Assembly (NCBI GenBank): GCA_964396595.1
Contig: CAYNFR010000021.1
Coordinates: 1 to 64,000, forward strand
Length of the DNA: 64,000 nt
Reading direction: 5' to 3'
From: CAYNFR01 sp964396595
Lineage (GTDB): Bacteria > Bacteroidota > Bacteroidia > Chitinophagales > Saprospiraceae
Both the position numbers and the translations under genes were made by a program. Each line of letters starts with the position of its first letter. Position 1 is the stretch's first letter. Below, piece by piece: positions 51,639-60,267 of the stretch. The notes under the pieces are model-generated. The model did no database searches. It was not told the origin of the DNA and worked only from the letters and a program-made list of their open reading frames with translations.

Positions 51639-54600
51639 TTACTCTCGTTCAGTTCTGACTGCCGGCCGAGGATAGGGAGGTGCGACAACTTCATTCACAT
51701 TTTCGAGCGCTAAGAGTCGTAATGCTTCTTTTACAGCTCGCTCTAATTGTACATCTCTACCTTCCATAAATGACTTTGCATCCAGCTCGACCTCTATATC
51801 GGGAGCTATGCCAACATTCTCACCAATCCAGACACCCCGTATAGGGTCAAACACAGCATTGTCCGGTGAAGTCATTGCACCGCCATCAATAAAAGAATAA
51901 TGCACAGATGACTTGACTAAACCACCCCATGTACGCTTTCCGATCAGAGGTCCAGCATTTTGATTTCTAAAGACCCAAGGAAAGAAATCCCCGCCAGAGC
52001 CGGCTGTTTCATTGATCAGTAGAACTTTCGGGCCGAGTATTCCAGCAGGCAATCTAAAATGCCTAGGCTCGGGTACTTCATTGGTGATAGCAGCTCTTAA
52101 TTTTCTCGTCATAAGATCCACCATATAATCGTCTAACAAGCCGCCACCATTATATCGCTCATCGATGACCGCCCCTAGTTTATCTTGTTGAGCAAAAAAA
52201 TATCTATTGAACGATTCGAAACCCGCACCAGATGTATTGGGCACCCAAACGTAAGCCAACTTACCTTCACTCAGTTCTTCTACTCTTCGTCGATTGTCTT
52301 CTACCCAGGCTCTCTGTCTTAAACCTGCTTCAGAGGATATCGGGAGAACTGTAATTAAGCGAGCGCTATCAAACTCTGGTGTATCATTTATATGTAGAAA
52401 GGTTTGGTTTCCCAGTGTACCCACAAAAGCCTCAAATATATCCATTGAGCCATTAATTTTTTGGCCGTTTACGGCCAATATATAGTCCCCTTCTTTAACG
52501 CCAAGACCAGGTTCTGCAAGTGGTGCCTTAAGTGTTGGATTCCAACTCTCCGTGTTATATATATGACTAATGCGCCAATGACCATTCACTACTTCGAAGT
52601 CTGCACCAACCAATCCAGTCTTAATGGTATCTACAGCGGGGTAATCACCACCAAACACAAAACTATGACCCACGGACAGTTCGCCATTTAACTGGTCGAG
52701 AAGGTAAGTGAGATCCGCTCTATGTTGTATAAAAGGTATTAATGGACTGTATCGCTCCCACACATCATCCCAATCCCTTCCATGTGTCGAAGGATCATAG
52801 AAATAATCCCGTTCGTATCTCCAAGCCTCAGTAAATATTTGTCCCCATTCTTGTTTTCTATCAAGGGACATACGCAGATCTAGAGCAATAACCCCGTCAC
52901 TGGATGAAGGCTTCCCATTAGTAGATACTACCCGAAAGGTATTGCCTGATCGGAGGAGTATCTTTTCGCGATTGGGGGTGATAACTATCGAGCGCACGCC
53001 ACCGGCGAAGTCATCCATCTTTTGGTCTTCTATGCTAAATTTATGAAGCCCTCCGTTATTAGCAATGAATGCGGTGCCTTTTTTCCCTGCCTTTATAAAG
53101 TAGTACCTGTTCGTCGGAATTGGCAAAGCCAAGGTTCGATTTTCCAGACCGTCCCAATCTATTTGTACTGTATTTTCATTTTTAACCTCCGCCTCTTCTA
53201 TCGGAGATTTCGTATTTTTTGGCGACTTAGCATCTGCTTTTTTAGTTTTATCGTCCGTCGATGGTTCAGGAGTTTCTTCTTTTTTAATTAGCTCTTCGTC
53301 ACTTCTTAAGGGAAATGGGCTTTTTTCGTCAGCGCGAAGCAAAATCATGTAAGCGGCTTGCTCGGGTTCAGCCATCATAGCAGATGTGTTTGCCCATCCT
53401 GAACCGAGTGCCAGATTTGTGCTCGCTAAGAAATATAAATATTTGCCATCAGCATCCCAACTAGGCGAGTAAGAATCCGCCAAAACATTGGTCATAGCTC
53501 GCACTTGATTATCTCGTGCAGACCAGGCATATACTCTTCGATACATATTTGCACCTGTTTTGCTGTAGGCCAACCATTGAGAATCGGGCGACCATTCAAG
53601 CCCCATATTGCCTCTTTCTATATTGATACCTCCGCTATCTATGACGCGTATGACACCGGACTTGACGTCCAATATTTTAATAAGCACCTTGTTATCAACA
53701 AAAGCAATATACTTTCCATCCGGTGACCAAGTGGCATCCCATGCTAGTTTTGCATCTCCCAATGAAATACTTCTCGATGGTGAAAGACCATCTTGAGCAG
53801 TGATTATCAACTTGTACCCTTCAACGCCTTGATCTGAAAACCAAGCAAGTTCATCGCCATTAGGTGACCAGAGCGGTCGACGATCAGCTGCACCACTTGA
53901 TTTCGACAAATTACGCGATACACCATCTTTTACTGGCACTGTAAAAATCTCCCCCCGGGCTTCTACTATGATGCGTTTGCCATTGGGTGAAAGAGCAGCA
54001 TCACTTACTCTTTGTGATACATTTTCCAGCCTTGGCTCAGCCCATGGAAAGTCACCTACTATTATAATCTCGATTTGCTTGATCTGCGCATTACGCGTAT
54101 CAAATGTATGTAACAATCCTTCACGTTCAAATACTAAGAAATGACCGCGCCCTGACAGCCACATAATATCTGAACCCTCAAAATTGGTAATTTGCGTAAG
54201 CTCTTGATTTTCCGGATTATATCGCCAGATGTTACTAACCCAGTCCCTATCAGATAAAAAATAGATCATGCCACCGGAGACGACCGGATGAACATCCGTC
54301 GTGCTTTCACACGGTATCTTGGTTTCACTGTAATCCCTCAGATCTGTTATAATCAATGAAGTATTCTGACCTCCGCGATAGGCTCTCCATGTTACATCCC
54401 ATCTTGATATTGGCTCAACCACTATTCTATACTCATCGAGATAGGCTGCTCTGAAACCTCGAGGTATCGGTAAATCTTCTGATGGTCCACCGGCAACAGG
54501 TACTTTCCATAATCGACTGTAAGCCGAAGGTGCGGTGTTACGCGATGATTCGTAAACGATATAGTCGCCATCAGGTGTCCATCCCACGACATTGACTGCA

Positions 54601-54926
54601 GATGGATGAAAGGTCAACTGACGAGGAGCCCCTCCATCGGATGATACAACATACACGGCATACGCCCCTGTTCTATTTGAGCTAAACGCAATGGTCTTGC
54701 CATCGGGCGAAAACTTAGGAGTGCGCTCTACTGCAGAGGTACTAGTAATTCTTGTAGCTCTGCCTCCTGCTAAACCGGCAGTCCATATGTCCGCTCCATA
54801 TACAAAAACAAGCTGCTCCCCATTGATGTCAGCTTGCTGCAACAATCGAGTTCCTTGACCATAAAACATTGTATATGTAATAATTACGCATATTACTGTA
54901 CTAAAAAAACGCCTATTATAATTCAT
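51639..54926 (-). CDS. Tricorn-type S41 protease
   Basis: This large secreted protease resembles tricorn: a signal peptide from the ATG at 54926 (NYNRRFFSTVICVIITYTMFYGQ), two beta-propellers made of WD40-like/PD40 repeats (for example FSPDGKTIAFSSNRTGAYAVY, WSPDGKYIAFVD), a Lys/Glu-rich linker (about residues 565-600), a C1 domain, a PDZ domain (LGVKEGDYILAVNGQKI), and an S41 core with the nucleophile serine in ETAGSGGDFFPW near the C-terminus. A longer frame begins at 55007. Homologues degrade peptides in the periplasm or outside the cell. It stands alone with its own promoter-like region. Confidence 0.9.
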   Translation of the reverse strand: MNYNRRFFSTVICVIITYTMFYGQGTRLLQQADINGEQLVFVYGADIWTAGLAGGRATRITSTSAVERTPKFSPDGKTIAFSSNRTGAYAVYVVSSDGGAPRQLTFHPSAVNVVGWTPDGDYIVYESSRNTAPSAYSRLWKVPVAGGPSEDLPIPRGFRAAYLDEYRIVVEPISRWDVTWRAYRGGQNTSLIITDLRDYSETKIPCESTTDVHPVVSGGMIYFLSDRDWVSNIWRYNPENQELTQITNFEGSDIMWLSGRGHFLVFEREGLLHTFDTRNAQIKQIEIIIVGDFPWAEPRLENVSQRVSDAALSPNGKRIIVEARGEIFTVPVKDGVSRNLSKSSGAADRRPLWSPNGDELAWFSDQGVEGYKLIITAQDGLSPSRSISLGDAKLAWDATWSPDGKYIAFVDNKVLIKILDVKSGVIRVIDSGGINIERGNMGLEWSPDSQWLAYSKTGANMYRRVYAWSARDNQVRAMTNVLADSYSPSWDADGKYLYFLASTNLALGSGWANTSAMMAEPEQAAYMILLRADEKSPFPLRSDEELIKKEETPEPSTDDKTKKADAKSPKNTKSPIEEAEVKNENTVQIDWDGLENRTLALPIPTNRYYFIKAGKKGTAFIANNGGLHKFSIEDQKMDDFAGGVRSIVITPNREKILLRSGNTFRVVSTNGKPSSSDGVIALDLRMSLDRKQEWGQIFTEAWRYERDYFYDPSTHGRDWDDVWERYSPLIPFIQHRADLTYLLDQLNGELSVGHSFVFGGDYPAVDTIKTGLVGADFEVVNGHWRISHIYNTESWNPTLKAPLAEPGLGVKEGDYILAVNGQKINGSMDIFEAFVGTLGNQTFLHINDTPEFDSARLITVLPISSEAGLRQRAWVEDNRRRVEELSEGKLAYVWVPNTSGAGFESFNRYFFAQQDKLGAVIDERYNGGGLLDDYMVDLMTRKLRAAITNEVPEPRHFRLPAGILGPKVLLINETAGSGGDFFPWVFRNQNAGPLIGKRTWGGLVKSSVHYSFIDGGAMTSPDNAVFDPIRGVWIGENVGIAPDIEVELDAKSFMEGRDVQLERAVKEALRLLALENVNEVVAPPYPRPAVRTERE

Positions 54927-55361
54927 ATAACTTATCTTCCTTATCAAAATTAATTTAACGATACCGCGTATTAAATACCTAAAAGAGCCAGCACGCAAGG
55001 TACACATTCAAGCCGACTTGATGCTAAATTAAAAAGCCCAACACCACTGTCAACCATATACACAAAACAACTTGGCATCTCGTCCGTCGGTCAGCAGCAG
55101 CAAAAGTATTAATATTATGCAACAATGTTGCATTTATATATTGATCGCCAGACTGAGCAATCAATCCATCTCAACTCACGATGTTCTGCTACATCCGCAC
55201 AAATCGTGAATTAGGTCTACGCTCATCATCAACAACCAACATTACTATTCATATTGATGCTAAAGTCATTACTGTGAATCATGGTTTACTAGAACTACGA
55301 GCTCATAGCATGTCAATAAGTCTAAGAATCCCTTGTTAGCTATTGTTAAGACAATTGGAAA
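54927..55361. other. Intergenic region upstream of the tricorn gene
   Basis: These bases hold the tricorn leader, the promoter and palindrome at 55101-55132, and then AT-rich sequence up to the Bro-N remnant. No RNA gene or reading frame of interest is visible. The rest of the gap to 56055 is filled by the two gene remnants and the nested-repeat element. Confidence 0.5.
55101..55132 (-). promoter_or_regulatory. Promoter with overlapping palindrome upstream of the tricorn gene
   Basis: On the minus strand TACTTTTG (55101-55108) fits TAnnTTTG. Ten bases further upstream is the perfect palindrome TGCAACA-A-TGTTGCA (55118-55132), which overlaps the region where the -33 element would lie. This arrangement suggests a repressor site. 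Confidence 0.45.
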
Positions 55362-55640
55362 ATGAAAGAACATGCAAAAATATCCATCCGCATTTTTAAC
55401 GACCGAGAAGTGCGTGCTGCCTGGGCTGATGAACGTTCCAAATGGTGGTTAAGCGTCTTAGATATAGTAGGTAGGTGCGCTGAATGACGAACCCGACTAC
55501 ATCAAAACCCGCAACTATTGGAAATACCTAAAATCCAAACTCAAATAGAAAATAACCAACTGCTTAGTGCCACTACCCCGTTCGAATTTCTCGCGCACCT
55601 GATGGCAAAAAAAGTTTGGCAGATGTGATGGCTCGCGACG
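55362..55640 (+). pseudogene. Bro-N/DinD-like gene remnant, frameshifted
   Basis: From the ATG at 55362 the plus strand reads ISIRIFNDREVRAAW, then SKWWLSVLDIVG, matching the N-terminal Bro-N domain of phage antirepressor/DinD-like proteins. A tandem GTAG duplication near 55468-55475 shifts the frame; in the +1 frame it continues ALNDEPDYIKTRNYWKYLKSKLK up to a TAG, then in another frame ENNQLLSATTPFEFLA and SLADVMARDGV. No functional protein is possible. Because no frame is long, this gene is easy to miss. Confidence 0.65.
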
Positions 55641-55913
55641 GTGTTACTATAATCCTATCACTGGCTTATAGAGCAAAGAGAAAAAGGAAATTGTGTTATC
55701 AGTGGTGTTCATAGCCAAATAGAAAAATATGTGTTGCATTATCTGCTCAAAGGCATACAGCCCAATATTTTGGCATTGGCAAGTGGGCTAAAACAAAGAT
55801 TGGAGCCTGAATGTCAAAAACCACTTGAACCAGGCAGACTGTTAATCATCACTCCGATTGACAAATCGGTAATACGTGTGAGCAGTCAAAGTGGACAGAA
55901 ACGGTTAGGCTAA
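55641..55913 (+). pseudogene. DprA-like fragment
   Basis: Immediately after the Bro-N remnant the text changes to VLL-stop-SYHWLIEQREKGN, CVISGVHSQIEKYVLHYLLKG, IQPNILALASGLKQRLEPE and LLIITPIDKSVIRVSSQ, which resembles the Rossmann region of DprA-like proteins found in Bacteroidota accessory loci (typical order: SYDWAIEQREKGN, SGxHSQIEKDV, LARGLK, RLLIITPFDKSV). The start of the gene is missing and it ends at a TAA at 55911. It is a fragment, not a working gene. Confidence 0.6.
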
Positions 55914-56026
55914 AGGTAGTTGCGTGGGTTTAGCATTTAACTTTGCAAGTACACACCAAACTGAAAATCCGGAAGAATTTTCAGAAGTAAGCGAGAACAA
56001 GCCATTACCCATAGCCATTGTTAGCC
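55908..56026. repeat. Nested inverted-repeat element with REP-like motif copy 2
   Basis: GGCTAA (55908-55913) and TTAGCC (56021-56026) are terminal inverted copies. Inside are the REP-like motif copy 2 (55916-55948, core TTTAGCATTTAAC with TTGC/GCAA arms) and a perfect hairpin CTGAAAAT (55961-55968) with ATTTTCAG (55977-55984). Direct GCCATT repeats occur near its right end. It looks like a structured remnant; no gene is seen. Confidence 0.45.
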
Positions 56027-56055
56027 TTAAGTTGTTTTTATTCATTATCGCAAAA

Positions 56056-56766
56056 TTATTCCCTTACGCTCCATAATTCATGGATTGGTTCTCCTTTGCT
56101 TGACGAACCTGAGTGGTGCCAATTGTTATCAGTCAATTCATAAGTAAATGTTGTGCTAAGCCCTGCTTTTGAGTAGTCTCTCGAAAAGAATTCGATATTC
56201 TCAACGTATTTACCGTTGTTGGCTGTGTAAGTACCTCCTCGAGTTCCAATAAATTCTTTTGTCTCTGTATTATAATCTATCCATTGAAATCGGGTTCCTG
56301 ATAGAATTTTCATGGTTTTTCTCGGTCTATTTATATTGCTTAATTGAGTTATACCTTCTCTAACTCTGACATACATTAACCATGCTCCTTGTAACTCTCC
56401 AGGTAAAGCTTTATCTATTCTGTTGAATTTCATCTCGCTTCCAACAATTTCAAGAGAAGTATCAGTAATTTTTATATTGAAGCTAATTTTTGCACCAACC
56501 CGTTCGGCATTATCGGTATGAAATTCTACTATTTCTGTCATCGTATCTCCCTCTAATTCCCATGTGCCGCCATTCGAGTGAATAAGTTTTCCAGTGGTAG
56601 TATTATAAATACTTAATACTTGGTAACCCTTAGCAAAAATCACTACACTTTTTAGCTCGTCTCCATTTTCAGAAGTCGAAATGGCTTCCCAGGCGCCAAT
56701 CGGGCTTTGTGCTATAGTCGTTAATGGGATGAAAATGCAGATGAGTAATACAATATATTTTGTCAT
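56056..56766 (-). CDS. Secreted lipocalin-like protein with two related halves
   Basis: The 236-residue protein has a signal peptide (MTKYIVLLICIFIPLTTIAQ) and two similar halves: the first from IGAWEAISTSENGDEL with NGGTWELEGDTMTEIVEFHTDNAERVG, the second from LQGAWLMYVRVREG with RGGTYTANNGKYVENIEFFSRDYSKAG. This matches secreted lipocalin-like or DUF4488-type proteins of Bacteroidota. Binding of a small ligand is plausible but not shown. It lies between the accessory remnants and the BNR gene. Confidence 0.78.
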   Translation of the reverse strand: MTKYIVLLICIFIPLTTIAQSPIGAWEAISTSENGDELKSVVIFAKGYQVLSIYNTTTGKLIHSNGGTWELEGDTMTEIVEFHTDNAERVGAKISFNIKITDTSLEIVGSEMKFNRIDKALPGELQGAWLMYVRVREGITQLSNINRPRKTMKILSGTRFQWIDYNTETKEFIGTRGGTYTANNGKYVENIEFFSRDYSKAGLSTTFTYELTDNNWHHSGSSSKGEPIHELWSVRE

Positions 56767-57000
56767 GACTTTATTTTTAGTGATGAGTGTTCACAATTAC
56801 AGCCAACGAATTGATAACTGCACTTGATGATGTTGTAACGGTCGGGTATGCAATCCCGGATGAAAGCTTGACGCACTTTTAAAGAACATATCCTCTGATA
56901 AAAAGATCCACCTCGTTTTACAATTAAAGTAATATCAAGCAGGGCAATCGCAATGGATTACCCTGCTTGCTTGATATGCTAGTTTACGTTAATCATTTAA

Positions 57001-60000
57001 TCAACGTAACCCTTGCCCTTCGATATATGGTGCACCTATATCCTTTAGACGTTTCGTTACATCTTGGAGTTTAGTGTCGTTAATAGTCTTCAAATGTGTA
57101 CTAATTTCACGGAGTTGGTCATGAGCGAGTTGTAAGGTCGCTTCATGTGTAGGTGTAGGCCCATAAGTAGAACTAGCTAAGCCGACCATACCGATCCATA
57201 CCCCGGAACTCGGGTTGGGCAAGGTTTTTTCGCCTATCTGCATACGGGTCGGGCTACCATTAAGTTGACGACTGATGAGTTCGAGTTCTCTTCTGAGCTG
57301 ACTCAATTCATTGGCAAGGCCGAGGTCTTGCTTAACTGCTTTATCCTGGGCCACATGCATGGCAGCTACGGTCAGTTTAGTTTTTTCGAGATAATCAGAT
57401 GTGGCGTTATACGCTTGCATAAAATCAAAGTAGCTGTCTCTAAAAATATTAATCGTCTCAGGAGATTTTTCGGGAAGTGCTCCTGATCTTAATCTCTTCA
57501 CTTCTACAGACATAGGCGGCGAAAGCTCTGTAATATTCCCGGCTTTTGATAGCATCATTTGAGCGCTATATTTACCGGGAGGAACGACCACATTAAAACC
57601 AAAATAATCATCCTCGACAGGCATTGGTTTAAGCGGCACAGAGGTTCTATCAGCAACATCCAATCCCCAACTAATGGTATTAAACCCTTTCTTATTGGTA
57701 CCATTGACTGTGTTTACTATGTTCCCTTTATCATCCTTGATCACAAAAAATACACGAGGTGCTTGATCTGATTTCTCGTCATCCAGGGCGTCCCAACCCG
57801 GAAAAGGGATGTTCTGGTTACCTTTCTCTTTATCCTTACGCTGATCTTTCATACTTTTATAGCTGTCAGGTAGAAAGTAAGTAAGCACTGCACCGAAAGG
57901 GGGATTGGGTGCCGCATATTCTGCATTTCCTTGGCCATAGGTTTCTAGTTCGGGAACATACAAATGTGCTGTTCTGATATTAAATAAAGTCGGCTTTTCA
58001 GATATATCCGTAGGTACAGATTGTCGAATAGGATTAATATCGTCAAGGATATAAATACCCCTTCCAAATGTAGCGATGATCAGATCATCAGCTTTACGGT
58101 GTATGGTTATATCTCTTACTGATATGGTAGGTAAACCACCCTTGAGCTTGTGCCAATTCTTGCCACTATCGTGGGTTACAAATACACCAAATTCCGTTCC
58201 GACAAAGAGTAATTCAGGCTTGACATGATCCTGGACTATTCGCCATACTAAATGACGATCCGGAATATTACCGTTGATAGATGACCATGTACGTCCTCTG
58301 TCAGTGCTCTTAATCAAGTATGGTTTGTAATCGCCATATTTATGGTTGTCCATGGCCACATAGACTGTATTAACTTCATGTAAATCCGCTCGCACATCAT
58401 TGATAAAGGCTGTAGCCGGTATCCCTTTGATACTTGAAAGCTCTATCGTGCGCCACGAAGCCCCACTGTCCTCACTCACATGGAGTAAACCATCATCCGT
58501 TCCTGCATAAAGCAGACCTTCCGCCAATGGTGATTCGGCAAGAGAACTTATCGTATTATAAGTGGACATGGCTCTTAGATCCCAGGCATTGTCAACACTA
58601 TGATAGCCGCCCATGATAGGTAATGTCATTCTGTCTTGATTTCGAGTCAGATCACCGGATATCGGTGTCCAGCTATCTCCTCTATCATCAGAGCGCCATA
58701 CACGCTGTGAGGCAAAATATAACCTGCTAGGTTTGTGCGAACTCACAACGATCGGCGCATCCCAATTAAATCTCTCAGTAGGCTCTCCTGCCCTAGCCTG
58801 AGGCTGAATATAAACGGCCTCTCGCGTGATCTGATCTATGCGCCAAAGCCAACCTTCTTGAAATTCTCCATAGCTTATATTGGGGTTACCCGGCTCGGTG
58901 GCTGATTGATGGCCATCGGCAAATAAGGTAGTCCACCAGTCGTGATTAAATATACCACCCTTATTGGCAGTCCTGGAAGGCCCTCCATGTGAGCCGTTAT
59001 CTTGCGTTCCGCCATAGATTTTGTACCATGGTTCCGAATCATCAACGGCTACCTTATAATATTGCGTCACCGGCAGATTGCGAATAAACTTCCACGTCTT
59101 GGTATGATCAAAACTCTCGTATAAACCTCCATCTGTTCCAAAAAGTAAATAATTAGGATCTGACTTCTTAAATGCCATCGCATGGCTGTCAACATGTTTT
59201 TTATTTTCATTCATATTGGCGAAACTTCGCCCATGATCATTGGATATTTTAACATAATTATTCATCAGATAGAGCCGACCTTCTACATGTGGGCTAGCAT
59301 ATAACTCTTGATAATAGTGTGGTCCTGTACCTCCACTTACTACATCTGAATATTTCTCCCATGAAGCTCCTGCATCTGTGGTAACAAACAGTCCACCTGT
59401 CAGATTTTCTAGCTCAATGGCCGCATAAATCTGTGATGAATTAAATGGGTTCATGGCTAATCCTATCTTTCCGAGATTAACTTTGGGTATGCCATTAGTC
59501 AACTTGACCCATGTCTCGCCACCATCAACACTCTTGTGAAGACCTGATCCCGGCCCGCTACCCAAGAATGCTGCGACCGTACGATGCCGTTGCCATGTGG
59601 CCGCATAAAGAATATTTGGATCATTGGGGTCGATGAGCAGATCCGTAGCACCTACCCACTCTTCATCGCCCAGTGTGTGCTTCCATGTATTGCCCCCATC
59701 CATGCTTTTAAAAATTCCACGTTCGCCACCCTTGCTCCACAAAGGGCCTTGAGATGCTACCCAGATAATATTTCCATTTTCCGGATGAACGATGATCTTA
59801 GAAATGTGCTCAGCGTTTTTCAAACCTTGGTGTGCCCATGTCGACCCGCCATCTCTGCTGAGATAGATACCGTCTCCATAGCCCACGTGCCTGCCGCCGA
59901 CATTCTCTCCTGTGCCTACCCAGACGACATTGGGATTCTGAGGATCTAAAGTGACACATCCTATAGAGTAACTCGACTGACCGTCGAATATAGGTGTCCA

Positions 60001-60222
60001 CGTCGTACCGGCGTTGATCGTTTTCCATACGCCACCTGAGCCAATTGCCACATACCAATGATTCTCATTTTTTGGACTGATGGCAATATCTGCTATTCTT
60101 CCTGATGTAAAAGCCGGCCCTATACCCCTGAAACTAAGACCCGCATAAGGGTCAACGACTTCTTCCTGAGAGAAAATCGTTACACTCAAAAAGCAAAAAA
60201 GTAAAATAAATTTTGATCTCAT
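57001..60222 (-). CDS. Secreted sortilin/BNR-repeat glycosidase-like protein
   Basis: The 1073-residue protein has a signal peptide (MRSKFILLFCFLSVTIFS) and many Asp-box repeats of the form S-x-D-x-G-x-T-W, such as LSRDGGSTW, KSMDGGNTWK, KSVDGGETW, RSDDRGDSW and HDSGKNW, which build one or two beta-propellers as in VPS10/sortilin or sialidase-like families. A C-terminal about 330-residue part has a Fn3-like stretch (FNTISWGLDVADR, PPGKYSAQM) and helices. No catalytic set is identified. Proteins of this type are abundant in marine Bacteroidota and may bind or degrade glycans or proteins. No type IX sorting tail is visible. Confidence 0.82.
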   Translation of the reverse strand: MRSKFILLFCFLSVTIFSQEEVVDPYAGLSFRGIGPAFTSGRIADIAISPKNENHWYVAIGSGGVWKTINAGTTWTPIFDGQSSYSIGCVTLDPQNPNVVWVGTGENVGGRHVGYGDGIYLSRDGGSTWAHQGLKNAEHISKIIVHPENGNIIWVASQGPLWSKGGERGIFKSMDGGNTWKHTLGDEEWVGATDLLIDPNDPNILYAATWQRHRTVAAFLGSGPGSGLHKSVDGGETWVKLTNGIPKVNLGKIGLAMNPFNSSQIYAAIELENLTGGLFVTTDAGASWEKYSDVVSGGTGPHYYQELYASPHVEGRLYLMNNYVKISNDHGRSFANMNENKKHVDSHAMAFKKSDPNYLLFGTDGGLYESFDHTKTWKFIRNLPVTQYYKVAVDDSEPWYKIYGGTQDNGSHGGPSRTANKGGIFNHDWWTTLFADGHQSATEPGNPNISYGEFQEGWLWRIDQITREAVYIQPQARAGEPTERFNWDAPIVVSSHKPSRLYFASQRVWRSDDRGDSWTPISGDLTRNQDRMTLPIMGGYHSVDNAWDLRAMSTYNTISSLAESPLAEGLLYAGTDDGLLHVSEDSGASWRTIELSSIKGIPATAFINDVRADLHEVNTVYVAMDNHKYGDYKPYLIKSTDRGRTWSSINGNIPDRHLVWRIVQDHVKPELLFVGTEFGVFVTHDSGKNWHKLKGGLPTISVRDITIHRKADDLIIATFGRGIYILDDINPIRQSVPTDISEKPTLFNIRTAHLYVPELETYGQGNAEYAAPNPPFGAVLTYFLPDSYKSMKDQRKDKEKGNQNIPFPGWDALDDEKSDQAPRVFFVIKDDKGNIVNTVNGTNKKGFNTISWGLDVADRTSVPLKPMPVEDDYFGFNVVVPPGKYSAQMMLSKAGNITELSPPMSVEVKRLRSGALPEKSPETINIFRDSYFDFMQAYNATSDYLEKTKLTVAAMHVAQDKAVKQDLGLANELSQLRRELELISRQLNGSPTRMQIGEKTLPNPSSGVWIGMVGLASSTYGPTPTHEATLQLAHDQLREISTHLKTINDTKLQDVTKRLKDIGAPYIEGQGLR

Positions 60223-60267
60223 AATAGTTCTATTAGATTTAAGAAGTGATACAATTGTTTTTGTAAA

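Noticed and set aside
55904..56026. Integron attC site
   Set aside because: GTTAGGC at 55904-55910 fits the 3' consensus but no matching RYYYAAC lies at the other end in the right orientation, and no integrase or cassette array is present.
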